A stretch of 64,000 nucleotides of DNA from Bacillota bacterium. Lineage in GTDB: Bacteria; Bacillota; Clostridia; TANB77; UBA1234. Shown piece by piece: positions 8,708-19,300 of the stretch; the stretch's first letter is position 1; the number at the start of each line of letters is the position of its first letter. The stretch is from positions 1 through 64,000 of the forward strand of contig JAEEHF010000122.1 of NCBI GenBank assembly GCA_016280725.1. The letters are read 5' to 3'. The position numbers and the translations under genes were made by a program. Below the pieces are notes generated by a model. It made no database searches. It saw only the letters and a list, made by a program, of their open reading frames with translations, and was not told where the DNA came from.

Positions 8708-9754
8708 TTACTCTCCACCTTTAATTTGTGTTTCAGATTTAATATCAATCTTCCATCCTGTAAGCTTTGCAGAAAGTCTTGCATTTTGTCCATCTTTTCC
8801 AATTGCAAGAGATAATTGATTGTCTGGGACAACAACTTTTGAAGCCGTATTTTCTTCATCAATATCTACTGCTAATACTGTTGCTGGCGAAAGTGCTGAT
8901 GCAATATATTGAACTGGATCTTCGCTCCATTCAACGATATCAACTTTTTCTTCTTTTAGTTCATTTAAGATATTTTGTATACGTGTTCCTCTAGGTCCAA
9001 CGCAAGATCCAACCGGGTCTATATTAGGATCTTTAGAATATACTGCAATTTTCGTACGAGATCCCGCTTCTCTAACTATGTTTTTAATCTCAATTAGTCC
9101 TTCATAAATTTCTGGAATCTCAAGCTCTAACAGTCTTCTAACAAATCCTGGATGTGTACGAGAAATAAGCATCTGAGGTACTCCACGATTATTTTTTGAA
9201 ACTTCTAAAACGTATGCTTTTATTCTATCGTTTACGTTATATACTTCTCCTGGCACTTGCTCATTAAGTGTCATAACACCTTCAAGTTTTCCAAGGTCAA
9301 CAATTACAACGTTTTTCTCAACTCTTTGAATTATTCCAGATACGATTTCTCCTTGTCTATCTGAATACTCAGAATAAACAATTTCTCTTTCTGCTTCTCT
9401 TATTTTTTGAACGATTACTTGTTTTGCAGTTTGTGCAGCAATTCTTCCAAAGTCTTTTGGTGTAACTTCAACCTCAACAATATCGCCAACTTTAGCCTTT
9501 TTATCATATTTCTTTGCATCTGCCTTCTCAATCTCAATAGCTGGGTCTTCAACTTTTGAAACAACTTCCCTCATGGAATAAACATTAATAGTATTGTTTT
9601 CTTCATCTATAACAATTTTAACGTTCTCTTGTGAGTTGAAATTTCTTTTATAAGCAGTAATAAGCGCTTGCTCAATTGCGTCAAGCAAATAATCCTTATT
9701 AATTCCTTTTTCAATACTTAAGTCTTCTAGTGCATCAAACATTTCCTTATTCAT
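8708..9754 (-). CDS. nusA: Transcription termination/antitermination factor NusA
   Basis: A 348-aa RNA polymerase-binding factor. The N-terminal RNAP-binding domain covers about 1-125. The S1 domain (about 130-200) contains GEIVSGIIQRVEKNVVIVDLG. The two KH domains follow, with SKDPNIDPVGSCVGPRGTRI in KH1 and VPDNQLSLAIGKDGQNARL in KH2. No E. coli-type acidic repeats are present, as expected for Firmicutes. The track ORF starts six codons upstream; the ATG at 9754 has GGGAGG in front of it and starts 2 nt after the rimP stop. Confidence 0.96.
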   Translation of the reverse strand: MNKEMFDALEDLSIEKGINKDYLLDAIEQALITAYKRNFNSQENVKIVIDEENNTINVYSMREVVSKVEDPAIEIEKADAKKYDKKAKVGDIVEVEVTPKDFGRIAAQTAKQVIVQKIREAEREIVYSEYSDRQGEIVSGIIQRVEKNVVIVDLGKLEGVMTLNEQVPGEVYNVNDRIKAYVLEVSKNNRGVPQMLISRTHPGFVRRLLELEIPEIYEGLIEIKNIVREAGSRTKIAVYSKDPNIDPVGSCVGPRGTRIQNILNELKEEKVDIVEWSEDPVQYIASALSPATVLAVDIDEENTASKVVVPDNQLSLAIGKDGQNARLSAKLTGWKIDIKSETQIKGGE

Positions 9755-9756
9755 TT

Positions 9757-10224
9757 TTATAATTCCTCCCAACTATATGATAGTTTACAGCCTGCAATAT
9801 TATCCAAGCTGATTTCAAGTTCGTTATTTTCAATCTCGAGTATAATCTTATCATCTAAATAATCTTTTAGAACTCCGACAAATTCCCTACTTTTGCCTAT
9901 TGCCTTATAAGTTTTAACCTCAATCTTTTTCCCTATGGCCATCAAAAAGTGCTCTTTTTCTCTTATATGCCTTTCTACCCCACAAGATGAGACTTCAAGG
10001 TTATAGCTCTCAGAAATAGGGTCTTTTTCGTCAAGGAGCTCTGAAACAGTGTTACTAACCTTTTCACAGTCATCTAGGTCAATTTTACCATCGTCTTTGT
10101 CAATAAATAATCTTAAGTACCATTCGCTGCTCTCTTTAACGTACATAACGTCATAAAGCGTAAAGCCTAGGTTTTCAACCGTTTGAGCCACCATATCCTT
10201 TACAATTTGCTCGGTTTTTGTCAT
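9757..10224 (-). CDS. rimP: Ribosome maturation factor RimP
   Basis: A 155-aa 30S assembly factor. Family features are VENLGFTLYDVMYVKESSEW, RLFIDKDDGKIDLDDCEKVS and the conserved YNLEVSSCGVERHI, in which most homologues have SSPG. The Pro-Gly to Cys-Gly change is mild. AAGGAAG precedes the ATG. It is the first gene of the operon, behind a strong promoter and a leader hairpin. Confidence 0.94.
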   Translation of the reverse strand: MTKTEQIVKDMVAQTVENLGFTLYDVMYVKESSEWYLRLFIDKDDGKIDLDDCEKVSNTVSELLDEKDPISESYNLEVSSCGVERHIREKEHFLMAIGKKIEVKTYKAIGKSREFVGVLKDYLDDKIILEIENNELEISLDNIAGCKLSYSWEEL

Positions 10225-10246
10225 GAATTCACTTCCTTATACACAT

Positions 10247-10272
10247 AAAGAGTGAGGCGAACCTCACTCTTT
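10247..10272 (-). promoter_or_regulatory. Leader hairpin of the rimP-nusA-infB operon
   Basis: On the minus strand an 11-bp perfect stem (AAAGAGTGAGG / CCTCACTCTTT) closes a TTCG loop, between the operon promoter and rimP. It resembles a terminator but has only a short T-tract. Attenuation of the nusA operon by NusA-sensitive leader structures is known in other bacteria; here it is inference. Confidence 0.5.
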
Positions 10273-10295
10273 GTCTACTAAATTATGCTAAAAGA

Positions 10296-10324
10296 ATTTT
10301 ACACCGATTTTTCCTAAAAATCAA
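10296..10324 (-). promoter_or_regulatory. Sigma-A promoter of the rimP-nusA-infB operon
   Basis: TTGATT, 17 nt, TAAAAT on the minus strand, about 70 nt upstream of rimP and directly divergent from the tmRNA promoter. Confidence 0.7.
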
Positions 10325-10343
10325 GCATTTGAACCTCAAAAAC

Positions 10344-10372
10344 TTGAAAAAATAACGAAATCTTGATATAAT
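10344..10372 (+). promoter_or_regulatory. Sigma-A promoter of ssrA (tmRNA)
   Basis: TTGAAA, 17 nt, TATAAT on the plus strand, ending about 30 nt before the mature tmRNA 5' end. Confidence 0.75.
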
Positions 10373-10403
10373 TATCTCGTCTTTAAAGACATTTTGCTGT
10401 TAT

Positions 10404-10754
10404 GGGGATGTAATGGTTTCGACGGTTACTGTGAACTAAAGATAGCGAGTGATGGATTCTCGTTGGCCATCTAAAAAACGAGAGAAAAAATAATTAACGA
10501 AAACAATTTAGTTTTAGCTGCCTAAGCGCGGCTCGTTCTTGCTTTATGGCCCACTTACATAAAGTAAAGGGCGCGATAAATTAAGTGGAAACAAAGCCAT
10601 CAAAACTTTGAGATGGTGGGTATTTATAAAGTTACAATTTGTAAAAGCCCGTTTGTTGGCGTTTATTTATTGGAATTCAAAAAGCAAACTACACTCGTAG
10701 AAGTTTTTAGGGATAGGTATTCGGACACGAGTTCGATTCTCGTCATCTCCACCA
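10404..10754 (+). ncRNA. ssrA: Transfer-messenger RNA (tmRNA)
   Basis: Rescues stalled ribosomes and tags the nascent peptide. The 5' end GGGGATGTAATGGTTTCGAC is the classical tmRNA start and pairs with the 3' CATCTCC that precedes ACCA. The T-arm GAGTTCGATTCTC is intact. The tag reading frame ends AAC GAA AAC AAT TTA GTT TTA GCT GCC TAA, giving a tag that terminates NENNLVLAA, with the LAA end recognised by ClpXP-type proteases. The exact resume codon just upstream is uncertain. It is one-piece and not permuted. Length is about 351 nt. Confidence 0.96.
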
Positions 10755-10776
10755 TTTTTAAAATAAGGTGAACTAA

Positions 10777-11463
10777 ATGAATAATAAAGTACTTGTTATT
10801 TTAATACTAATAGTCCTTATTGCGCTTGCCATCGTACTTAATGCAAGTAAATCAAGTGTTTCTCCTACTGAGGAACCAGTAGCATCCTCTATTCCAGGTC
10901 CTAAGCCTGTTGCTACAGATAAGCTTGTTGAAGTTACAAAAGATATGCAAGACAAAATAATGGAAGAATCATATATAAACATCTTAGTACAAATACAAAC
11001 ATTTGATATGCTAAACGTTAATTATGAGCCTCTTTTAGAAGCAGCAATGAGATTAGCGGCTAACCTTGGTTTAATGGAAACTAAAACTGATGGTGTTTAT
11101 TTAGAATATGTACCAAAAGATGTAGTACATGAAATTATTTTTGAGTTATCCGGCATTCGAATAAAGGATCCAATTATAATTGATGATTTTTATTACCTTT
11201 ATGACAGTGATTATGATTACTACTACGTTGTTCCAATTGGAGCAAGTTGGATGGAAATTGATGACATTAAGTCTATTTCATATTCAAAGTCTGATGCATA
11301 TATTATTAAATGTGCATGCTCGATTGGTACCGAAGACTATGGAATAAAGACGAGCTTTCCAAACATGGAAGTGACCCTTAAATATAAACCATCTAACAAA
11401 TACGTAAAGTATCAGCTAATTAGTATTAATTCTGGAATGGCAGAATATGATTTTGAAGGTTAA
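10777..11463 (+). CDS. Membrane-anchored protein of unknown function
   Basis: A 228-aa protein not recognised. Residues 5-23 form one hydrophobic helix (VLVILILIVLIALAIVL). A short Ser/Pro-rich linker follows, then an extracytoplasmic domain rich in Tyr and Asp (LYDSDYDYYYVVPIG). AAGGTG precedes the ATG. It starts only 22 nt after the tmRNA CCA with no strong terminator between, so it may be co-transcribed with ssrA. A clear terminator follows. No cysteine follows the hydrophobic segment, so it is anchored rather than a lipoprotein. Confidence 0.75.
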   Translation: MNNKVLVILILIVLIALAIVLNASKSSVSPTEEPVASSIPGPKPVATDKLVEVTKDMQDKIMEESYINILVQIQTFDMLNVNYEPLLEAAMRLAANLGLMETKTDGVYLEYVPKDVVHEIIFELSGIRIKDPIIIDDFYYLYDSDYDYYYVVPIGASWMEIDDIKSISYSKSDAYIIKCACSIGTEDYGIKTSFPNMEVTLKYKPSNKYVKYQLISINSGMAEYDFEG

Positions 11464-11470
11464 ATAAATT

Positions 11471-11508
11471 AGGAGACACAAAATTGAACATTGTGTCTCC
11501 TATTTTTT
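11471..11508. terminator. Bidirectional intrinsic terminator between 10777 gene and truA
   Basis: An 11-bp perfect stem (AGGAGACACAA / TTGTGTCTCCT) with a 9-nt loop is followed by ATTTTTT on the plus strand. It lies between converging genes and can also serve the T4SS-truA operon on the minus strand. Confidence 0.85.
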
Positions 11509-11511
11509 ATA

Positions 11512-12256
11512 TTAATCATAATATACTTCTACTAAATATAAGCCATGTGGCGGCAAAGTTTTTCCTGCCATTTTTCTATCTTTGCTTCTAATAATGTTTG
11601 GAATATCTTTATAATTAATTTTACCAAGTCCAACATCTACAATTGTTCCACATATAATTCTTACCATATTATATAAAAATCCGTCTCCGTGTTAATGTTA
11701 TGGTTATACGATTGTCTTCAGACTTTTCAATTGTAGCTTTTTTTATTGTCCTCACGGTTGTCTTTTTGGCATTACCACCAGAAGATTTAAACCCTGCAAA
11801 ATCGTGTTCTCCTACAAAGCATTTTAAAGCCTTTTCCATAGCCTTAAAATCAAGTTCCTGAGCAACGTGGAATTCTCTGTATCTGTCAAGTGCTGATGGG
11901 AATTCATTGTTGTTGATTACATACTTATATGTCTTTCCTGCACAGTTATATCTAGCATGAAATCTTTCTGATACTTCTTCAGCCTTTTTAATCACAATAC
12001 TGTTAGGCAACTTACTATTTAGTGCATATGGTATCTTTTCCACTTTAATACTAGTATTTGATTTGAAATTTGCAATCTGCCCAAGTGCGTGCACTCCAGC
12101 ATCTGTTCGTCCAGATGCATTTAATTCCGCTTTTTCACCAGTTACTTGTTCAATTGCTTTTTCAATTTCTCCTTGAACACTAATTTTTGCGGGCTGTGAT
12201 TGCCAGCCCGCAAAATTTTTCCCGTCATATTCAATTGTTAGCTTTATGTTTCTCAA
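11512..12256 (-). CDS. truA: tRNA pseudouridine(38-40) synthase TruA, read through a +1 frameshift at CGG
   Basis: Modifies U38-U40 in the tRNA anticodon stem. The first frame gives [18 protein letters not shown], the catalytic aspartate in [19 protein letters not shown] and [14 protein letters not shown], then reaches codon CGG at 11697-11699 and would stop after RRRIFI. Skipping the C yields [20 protein letters not shown] and [19 protein letters not shown], the expected C-terminal half, total 247 aa, which is normal for TruA. The start is TTG, with AGGAGG nine nt upstream inside the end of the preceding gene. It is the last gene of the secretion-like operon and ends at a strong terminator. 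An assembly error cannot be excluded from this gene alone. Confidence 0.88.
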
Positions 12257-12258
12257 GT

Positions 12259-15200
12259 TTAAGATCCTCCTGAAGAACTATCTCTTCTATTTCTCATTGC
12301 TTCTTCATACAATTCCGCTCTCTTTTGAGCTGCTTTTCTTTCAAGTTCATTCCTATTTTTTCTAGCGGCATCTATTAACTGACGATCAATATCATATTTA
12401 ATATCTGTTCCAATTAAACCTCTTAATCTCCAGTCATCTGCTTCCAAAACGGTATTAGAACGAACAAATTTTAATATTGGATTATCCATCGATAGTCCTC
12501 GTGTATTTATCTCTACTTCAGTAACGGTTCCGTCGTAAGGATTCAAAATTTTAATTTTTCCTCCTGCCTTCTTTTCGCCAGCTATCTTTTCACCAATAGT
12601 ATCACCTACTGCCATACCAGCACCAGCACCAACAAGAATCTCTTTCATAATAGAATCTTCTGTCGCCATACCAACTCCAGTTGCAGCACCCATAAATCCA
12701 CCAATTGCAACACCAGCCGTTGTCACTTCTGCTCTAAATAATTCTTCAATAGCTGTTCTAAGGTGATCATCAGCTAACTTTTTGTGTTCCTCACTAGAAA
12801 GTCCATCATAACGAGGATCGAATGCTTTATCATCAAATTCTTTTGTCATTTCTAATGAATCTAGCATTACTGTTGTAACCTTTTCTCTTCTTGCCTCAGC
12901 AACATCAGATAATATTGCTTCTCCCACTCTAGTGCCCATTATTGAACTTCCAGACTCTGGGCTAGCCTCATAATCCTGCATCAAATCTGCCATGGCTTCA
13001 ATCATCATACCATCAGCATTTGAAATTTGAGAATGAGATTCTCGTGAAAGTCTTACTCTGCCATCTTCTTCGCTTCTTACTGTTGAAGCCTGACGTCTTT
13101 TTCTTTCTCTTTGAATCATTGCTTCAAACGTATCCATATCAGAACTAATACTTCTAGCAAACATGTTTTCATGAATATCCTCAGTAAGAGGCGCCTCTAA
13201 CCTTGACGTCATATCGGCCTCACCCTCAGGAATATCCCATCTTGTGTCTCCGTTGCTAACATCTCTTTGAATTTGATAGTACACATCACGCATATGTTGT
13301 GCTTTTTGTATATCAAATCTTATAGTGCCCTCTTTTGATTCCCTATCAAAATCGGCAATCATTTCTTGTCTTCTTCGCATTACTTTAAGTTTCTGCTCAT
13401 CACTTTCTGCCACAGCAGCAATCTGCTCTTGCATAAGCATTACAAGTCTAGAAGCGTCAGTTACTTCACCAGCTTCAATCCTCTTTCTTTCTTGCTCTAT
13501 TTCTTTATCTAATGAAATTCTCTTTCTTTGTAATACCCTATACTCTCTTTCTTCATCTGAATAAGCAAACTGTCTAATTACAGCTCGGTCAATTGCACCT
13601 TGAACTTCTAATGCAGTTGCACCTAAGTGAGCTTCAACAAACTCTTGTACTGCATCACTTTTTCCGCCCATTTCAACTAGCAATTCGCAAGCGTTTGATA
13701 CCTGTGTAATATCATATTTGCTTAATGTTCTTCCTTCAGCTAGTGATTGCTGTCTATCAGATCCCATCCTTGCTTGAATGTCTTCTAACATTGCAACAGC
13801 TTCACAAAGTCTATCTCTTTCTCTCTTACTAAGTTCAAAGAATTTACTCTTGTCTTTCTTCTTGCCGGCTTCTTTATCATCTTGACCATCATATGGGTTA
13901 AGCATATATCTTCTGCTATGAGCCATTTCACTAAGAAGATCTTCCTTTCTCTTTTTAACCTCATTAGAAAGTTCTTCTTTTCTACCCGTCGCAGTAAATA
14001 CGCTGTCAGAGTCATCTCCGTCAAGTGTTTCTTCTTCAACCGATACTCTTTCACCAATTTTTTCTGGAGAATAAGCATCACCTTGTTCTTCTTTCCAGCT
14101 TAAAAAGCCTCTTATGAAGTTGTCGATATCTTCATTTCCAGTATCTGTCATTTCGTGTGCTTCTTCAGTAGGTCTAATTAATCCTCTTCTTAAGTAGCCT
14201 TTTCCTCTAGCCCAGTTTAGATTAAACCCATTAATAGTCATTCCTAAAAGGCTAGGATCAACAACAAATCCATACTTTTCCAAATCACGAATAGTCCCTG
14301 TTTCTGGCATTGACGCTCTCGAAAGAGCTAATCTTTTAGCATCTGCAGTAGCAGCCATTCTTCCTATGGAACCAGTATCAATTATAGATCTTTCGCTTTG
14401 TACCGCATCTTCAACTTCTTTCTCAAGATGAGAAGTAAGCACCCTCTTTTGTCCAGCCGTTGGTGATGTTTCTGGTCTACCATCCACACCTATTCTCGCC
14501 GGATTATTCATTTCATTTATAACACCAATTCTTAAACCTCTGCTCAATAGTCGTCTTGCAACCTCTGACTGTTCAGGAAGAATTTTTGAAAGATGTATTT
14601 CTAAATCTTTCGTTATTTTTTGAACGCCATCTTTTCCATATTTTTCAGGATCGCTCGTATCTACTTTGCCTGCAGCTTTTGATAATTCATCTTGTTCCTT
14701 ATATAATGCTGCTCTTTGCTCTGCAGATAAGTGTAATTGGTTTCTCAATGCAACAATTCTTGCATCCGTGTTTCCCTCATTTGCTCGCACAGTTTGAAGT
14801 GCAGATGCAATCGCCTCGGGATTATTCTCTGTTCCAATTCCATTTAATGTTTGAACTGCTCCAACCATAGCCATATATCTAGCGTCTCCGCTTTGACTAG
14901 GATCAAAGCCATCGATTCCTTCTCCAGGAGCCAAAGCACTAGTTGGTCGTTCAGGTAGCGCAGTGTACATTCCGTCACCCGCTGCCATACCTTCTGCAAT
15001 TTTATTCTCATTTCTATACTTTCTAAATGCTCTAACTGCTCTTTTGGCATGGCTAAAATTGTCCCCTACACGTTTTGTAACTTCCCCAATTGCTCCAACA
15101 GTAGCCATAGTCTTTGTAGCAGTATCTCTCAAATTAGATGTTGTACTTCCTCCACCAGCTCCCAATAGCTGTTTCAATATTTCTTCACCTTTAAATAAAA

Positions 15201-16317
15201 ACGTGATTCCAACCATTGAAAGAAGCCAGTTACCTGTCATTGAACCTCTAGTAACAACACCTATTACAAAAACATAAATAATAGCATGAATTGTTTGAGT
15301 GAAAATATTCATTATTAGTTCTCTAAGCCAAATCGAGAAAGATTGAGCATGATTATCATTTGCTTTATCTATAGGATAAAGCATTGCTACCAATGGAAAT
15401 ACCGTTATTAGAAAACCAACCATAAACAGTCTTTTATAATATGTAATTAGAAGTGCAATAAATTGAACAATTGCAATAAAGTATACTGCTGAATCTGCAA
15501 TTGATTGCGCTGAATGCGATTTTGCTGCCAAATAAGCCATAAAACTCTTACTCTCATTTTCACCCGTTGGATCCTCAAATGCATTAGAGTCCATATAATC
15601 AGCTACCGCTTCGCCTGCTTCAATTGTTAGTCCTGTATAACTTAAACTTCCTACTAATTTTTCATTTTTCAATTCGGGATCATAATCAATGCCTAGTTCG
15701 TGAAATAACCCGGTTGATGGATTTGTTACTTCTTCATATATTAACTTTACAGTTGAATTATTTAGTTCTATCGCATATTTAATTCCATATGGCATAATGA
15801 ATAAAATAACTACTCCTTCGAGCCACGAGAATAAAAGTTTCTTTTGTTCCTCAAGTCCCTTTGCTGTAGAGCAAAGAATCATCCTAATAATAATATATAT
15901 AAACGTTCCCAAGTATACACAAATTGCTATATTATTAAAAACGTGATACCACTCATTAATTGAATCTTTTAAGTTTGAAATTAAAAGATTTTTATTTTTA
16001 GTTTCGTCCTTTGTTCCCCCACTTTTTGGACTTTCATCTTTTTCGTAGAATGATAATCGAATATCTTCAAATCTATCGAATACAACATCATCAAATTGGA
16101 CAAGGTTTGGTGCACCTGAATCAGTCATACGAATTCCAAGTTGAACCATATTATTTAGGTTATTTGCCAATTGATCTATTCCCCACGCAATTGCTGATCT
16201 TAAACTTGCAAAGAAATCTATACCATAAGCAATGCTTTTACTTGAAAGGATAGTAAATATTGCAACAAAAATAGCAAAGAATCTATATGTTTGTTTTTCT
16301 TTGTGAATTTTATTCAT
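12259..16317 (-). CDS. VirB6/TrbL-like polytopic protein with very large C-terminal domain (VirB6-like 5)
   Basis: A 1352-aa protein. A signal/anchor segment lies at about 12-32. Then comes the motif shared by all five paralogues (VVFDRFEDIRLSFY), and a TM core: ICVYLGTFIYIIIRMIL, WLEGVVILFIMPYGIKYAI, YYKRLFMVGFLITVFPLVAM and WLRELIMNIFTQTIHAIIYV. These are the conserved VirB6/TrbL-type channel segments. About 900 residues of charged, probably coiled-coil sequence follow, with a glycine-zipper-like segment near residue 1230 (GGFMGAATGVGMATEDS). GGAGG precedes the ATG. It is 22 nt downstream of the 16339 gene and leads directly into truA. No function of the C-terminal region is recognised. Confidence 0.8.
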   Translation of the reverse strand: MNKIHKEKQTYRFFAIFVAIFTILSSKSIAYGIDFFASLRSAIAWGIDQLANNLNNMVQLGIRMTDSGAPNLVQFDDVVFDRFEDIRLSFYEKDESPKSGGTKDETKNKNLLISNLKDSINEWYHVFNNIAICVYLGTFIYIIIRMILCSTAKGLEEQKKLLFSWLEGVVILFIMPYGIKYAIELNNSTVKLIYEEVTNPSTGLFHELGIDYDPELKNEKLVGSLSYTGLTIEAGEAVADYMDSNAFEDPTGENESKSFMAYLAAKSHSAQSIADSAVYFIAIVQFIALLITYYKRLFMVGFLITVFPLVAMLYPIDKANDNHAQSFSIWLRELIMNIFTQTIHAIIYVFVIGVVTRGSMTGNWLLSMVGITFLFKGEEILKQLLGAGGGSTTSNLRDTATKTMATVGAIGEVTKRVGDNFSHAKRAVRAFRKYRNENKIAEGMAAGDGMYTALPERPTSALAPGEGIDGFDPSQSGDARYMAMVGAVQTLNGIGTENNPEAIASALQTVRANEGNTDARIVALRNQLHLSAEQRAALYKEQDELSKAAGKVDTSDPEKYGKDGVQKITKDLEIHLSKILPEQSEVARRLLSRGLRIGVINEMNNPARIGVDGRPETSPTAGQKRVLTSHLEKEVEDAVQSERSIIDTGSIGRMAATADAKRLALSRASMPETGTIRDLEKYGFVVDPSLLGMTINGFNLNWARGKGYLRRGLIRPTEEAHEMTDTGNEDIDNFIRGFLSWKEEQGDAYSPEKIGERVSVEEETLDGDDSDSVFTATGRKEELSNEVKKRKEDLLSEMAHSRRYMLNPYDGQDDKEAGKKKDKSKFFELSKRERDRLCEAVAMLEDIQARMGSDRQQSLAEGRTLSKYDITQVSNACELLVEMGGKSDAVQEFVEAHLGATALEVQGAIDRAVIRQFAYSDEEREYRVLQRKRISLDKEIEQERKRIEAGEVTDASRLVMLMQEQIAAVAESDEQKLKVMRRRQEMIADFDRESKEGTIRFDIQKAQHMRDVYYQIQRDVSNGDTRWDIPEGEADMTSRLEAPLTEDIHENMFARSISSDMDTFEAMIQRERKRRQASTVRSEEDGRVRLSRESHSQISNADGMMIEAMADLMQDYEASPESGSSIMGTRVGEAILSDVAEARREKVTTVMLDSLEMTKEFDDKAFDPRYDGLSSEEHKKLADDHLRTAIEELFRAEVTTAGVAIGGFMGAATGVGMATEDSIMKEILVGAGAGMAVGDTIGEKIAGEKKAGGKIKILNPYDGTVTEVEINTRGLSMDNPILKFVRSNTVLEADDWRLRGLIGTDIKYDIDRQLIDAARKNRNELERKAAQKRAELYEEAMRNRRDSSSGGS

Positions 16318-16338
16318 TTTACTATCCCTCCTTTACCA

Positions 16339-19300
16339 TTAACTTAATCTATTTCTTATTTCTGCAGAACGACTTGCCTGAGCAGAGTTTCTTACAGCTT
16401 GCCTTACATAAGGATCATTAGAATCTGCATCTCTTTCTGCGCTTCTTCTATGCCTTTTTTCTCTTTCCGACGATGAACTACTATTACTTCCTCCTAATCT
16501 GTCCGGTGCGTTTCCTATCATGCTTCCTATCGTTCCTGAGTTTCCTGCAGAAGTAGTACCAGGAACTACGGTTTCAGCAAAGTTTTCTAACCTTGAACCA
16601 GCTTCCCATCCTGTAAGAATACCAGAAAGTTCTGGCTCATCAGAACCTCCAGCTGTCAAAGCTGCTGTAGTTCCACTTACTGCAATATTAAATGGAATTC
16701 CCACAACAGCAGAAGCTGTTGCACCCGCAGCTCTTACTGCACTTCCAAACATTTCAGCACGTCGTTCTGCAATTCTATTTGATGTAATTCTTTCAGTTTC
16801 CTCTTTTATTTCTTCTTCAAATTTTTCTTCTAAAATTTGCTCTTGGCTCTTTCCATCACGTTTAATTTTACCATCTTTCTCTATTTCCGTAATAGGATTA
16901 TCGCCTAAAATGTCATCATTTTCTGAACGCCCTGCAATAGAAGCAATTACAGAATCTACCGTGTCACGACTTAAGGATTTTACTGCTGCCTGAGTATATA
17001 ATTTTCTGTTCCTGTCTGATAAAGAACCATTTGTTCTAATTACTCCCTCTGCTGACATCGCTTCCATCCAACTAAGTGAGATTCCGTGCATGTCAACCTG
17101 AAATTGCTTTATAATATCTTCTTCCTCATCTCTGAATATTGGAGGAGTAGGAGCCGCATATAAAGTTTGAGAAATTAAAGATGCAACAAATTCATTTCGT
17201 GAAGCAAGTGCATTCAATCTACTAGAAATTCTATATGCCTCGCTCGCATCCATCCCCAATCCAGAATTAGAAGGATCATTAATTCGCTCCATATATTTTA
17301 CAAGTTCAAAAACAAGTCCAGCGGCCTCATCAATTTCTGCTCTCTCTTCTTTACTTGCTTTTTCGCCATCAGATTCCTTATAAAATCTCTCGGCTAATTC
17401 CGCAATCTCTTCTTCTTGTTCCCTTCTTAATTCTTCCATTTCGTCAAAGCTGATATCTATTGTCTCTTCACCACGTTCTTTTCTAACTCTAAGAGCATCC
17501 GGGTCTTCAACTAGACTACCAAATTCATCCAAATATCCAACCAAGACTGTTCTTCCAGTATCTTCGTCAAATCTTGTTACCAATCTATCAGAAGAGATTG
17601 TTTGAATTCCACCATTAGCTCCACCAAACATTCTCTGTGCTTCTTCAAGAGTTTCTGCAGTTGCTTCGGTAACGAACAATCCTGCAAGCCCTTGTCCTTT
17701 ATGCAGCGTTGTGGTTTTTCCTCTTTCTGTCTCTGTTATAAATTCTTTTTCCTTGTCTGCATCTAAATAATCTAACAGTGCAACTTGTCTCGTTGCTGTT
17801 TTTACTCGAACTTGTCTTCCTTGCTCTAGTCTTCTCTTTCCTTCGTCCGCAGTAAGCTTTCCGCCATCATAAAGTGTTTCTTCTACTCCAATTGTCTTTC
17901 CTGCCATCCACTCACGTATGTCTTTATAATCTGGTGTTCCGACTTGGCCTTCTGAAGATCTAACAACGTCCATAACTACTTTTGCTCTTATAGCAAGTTG
18001 TATCGCAGAAAGTTGCTTTCCTGAACGGTCTTTGCCTGTAAGTACTTCATTAAGACTTTCTTTAGCATCCATCTGCTTTTCAAGCCTTTCTCTTTCATCA
18101 GCAGACCTGCTAGCCATAAATTCTTCATATCTTCTTCGAATTTCATCATCATCACTATGACGTGCAAAATTTAGATCATCTAATGCTTGTGCTTTTCTAT
18201 CAAGTTTAGCTTTTCTTGTTTCCTCTGCCTCTGCTCTATCTGCATTGCTTAAACCTACTGGTATATCACCTATCCTTTGAAGCGAATCTTCAAAGTGTCC
18301 GTCAGTCATTACTCTACTTACTTGTTCATCATAATTTCTCTTAGCACGCCAATCGGCGTTCTTTTTGTTTGCTTCTTCTCTATAGCTCTGTGCTTTATCT
18401 ATAAACTCGCCCGTTCTATCATTCATATTTTTTACTCTATTGCCAAGAGCAAGCATATTACCTTTGGCACGTTTTATCAATGTAGTATTTGTCATCGCTG
18501 TTACTTCACTCTCAAGTGGTTTAACAGTTCCAACTCCACCGCCACTCATAAGTGATGGGAATAATGCTCTAAGTAAACTCTCACTCTTTGTAATATACTT
18601 AATTGCAATTACTACCATTAATAAATTTGCACCTGTTGTTCCACCTTCCATCAAAGCACCAACCAAATACATAACTGCTATATAAACTATTGCTTGGAAA
18701 AATTGCATAAAAACATTTAATAAAAATTCTTTAAGCCATGACTGATATATTTGCGGCTGTCCATCTTTTATTTTATCAACCGCATATGTAACCGCGACAA
18801 ATGGGAATACTACTATTAAAAGCATAATGCTCAATAATCTTCTGAAATATTGTAGGACTATTCCTAGTAATTGAACCAACAAAAAGATATAGATTAATCC
18901 TTTAACTATGCTTCCTTCCTCAAGTGCTTCTGATCTATATTTCATCATCAAGTCTTCTGATTCGTATTTTTTATCATTGTGTCCCAAAGCTTGTTTGAAA
19001 GTTCCGCTCATAGATTGTAAACGCGGAGATGCTTTTTTAGCAGCGTTGATATTTTCGTTACCATCAACCAACTCAGCGCGCATAAGTGCCACAAGTGCCT
19101 CGTTAGTAATAATTGTATATTTGATTACATATGGAATAAAGAATAGTAAAGCTACACCTTTTATCCAATCCATAATCATCGATTTGTATTTTTCTTTTTC
19201 CTGTCCAGTTGAAGCAAGTATTATTTTAATAGCAATGAATATAAACATTCCAATATATATTACTATTGCTATTAATCTAAAGAGATTATAAAACTCATTA

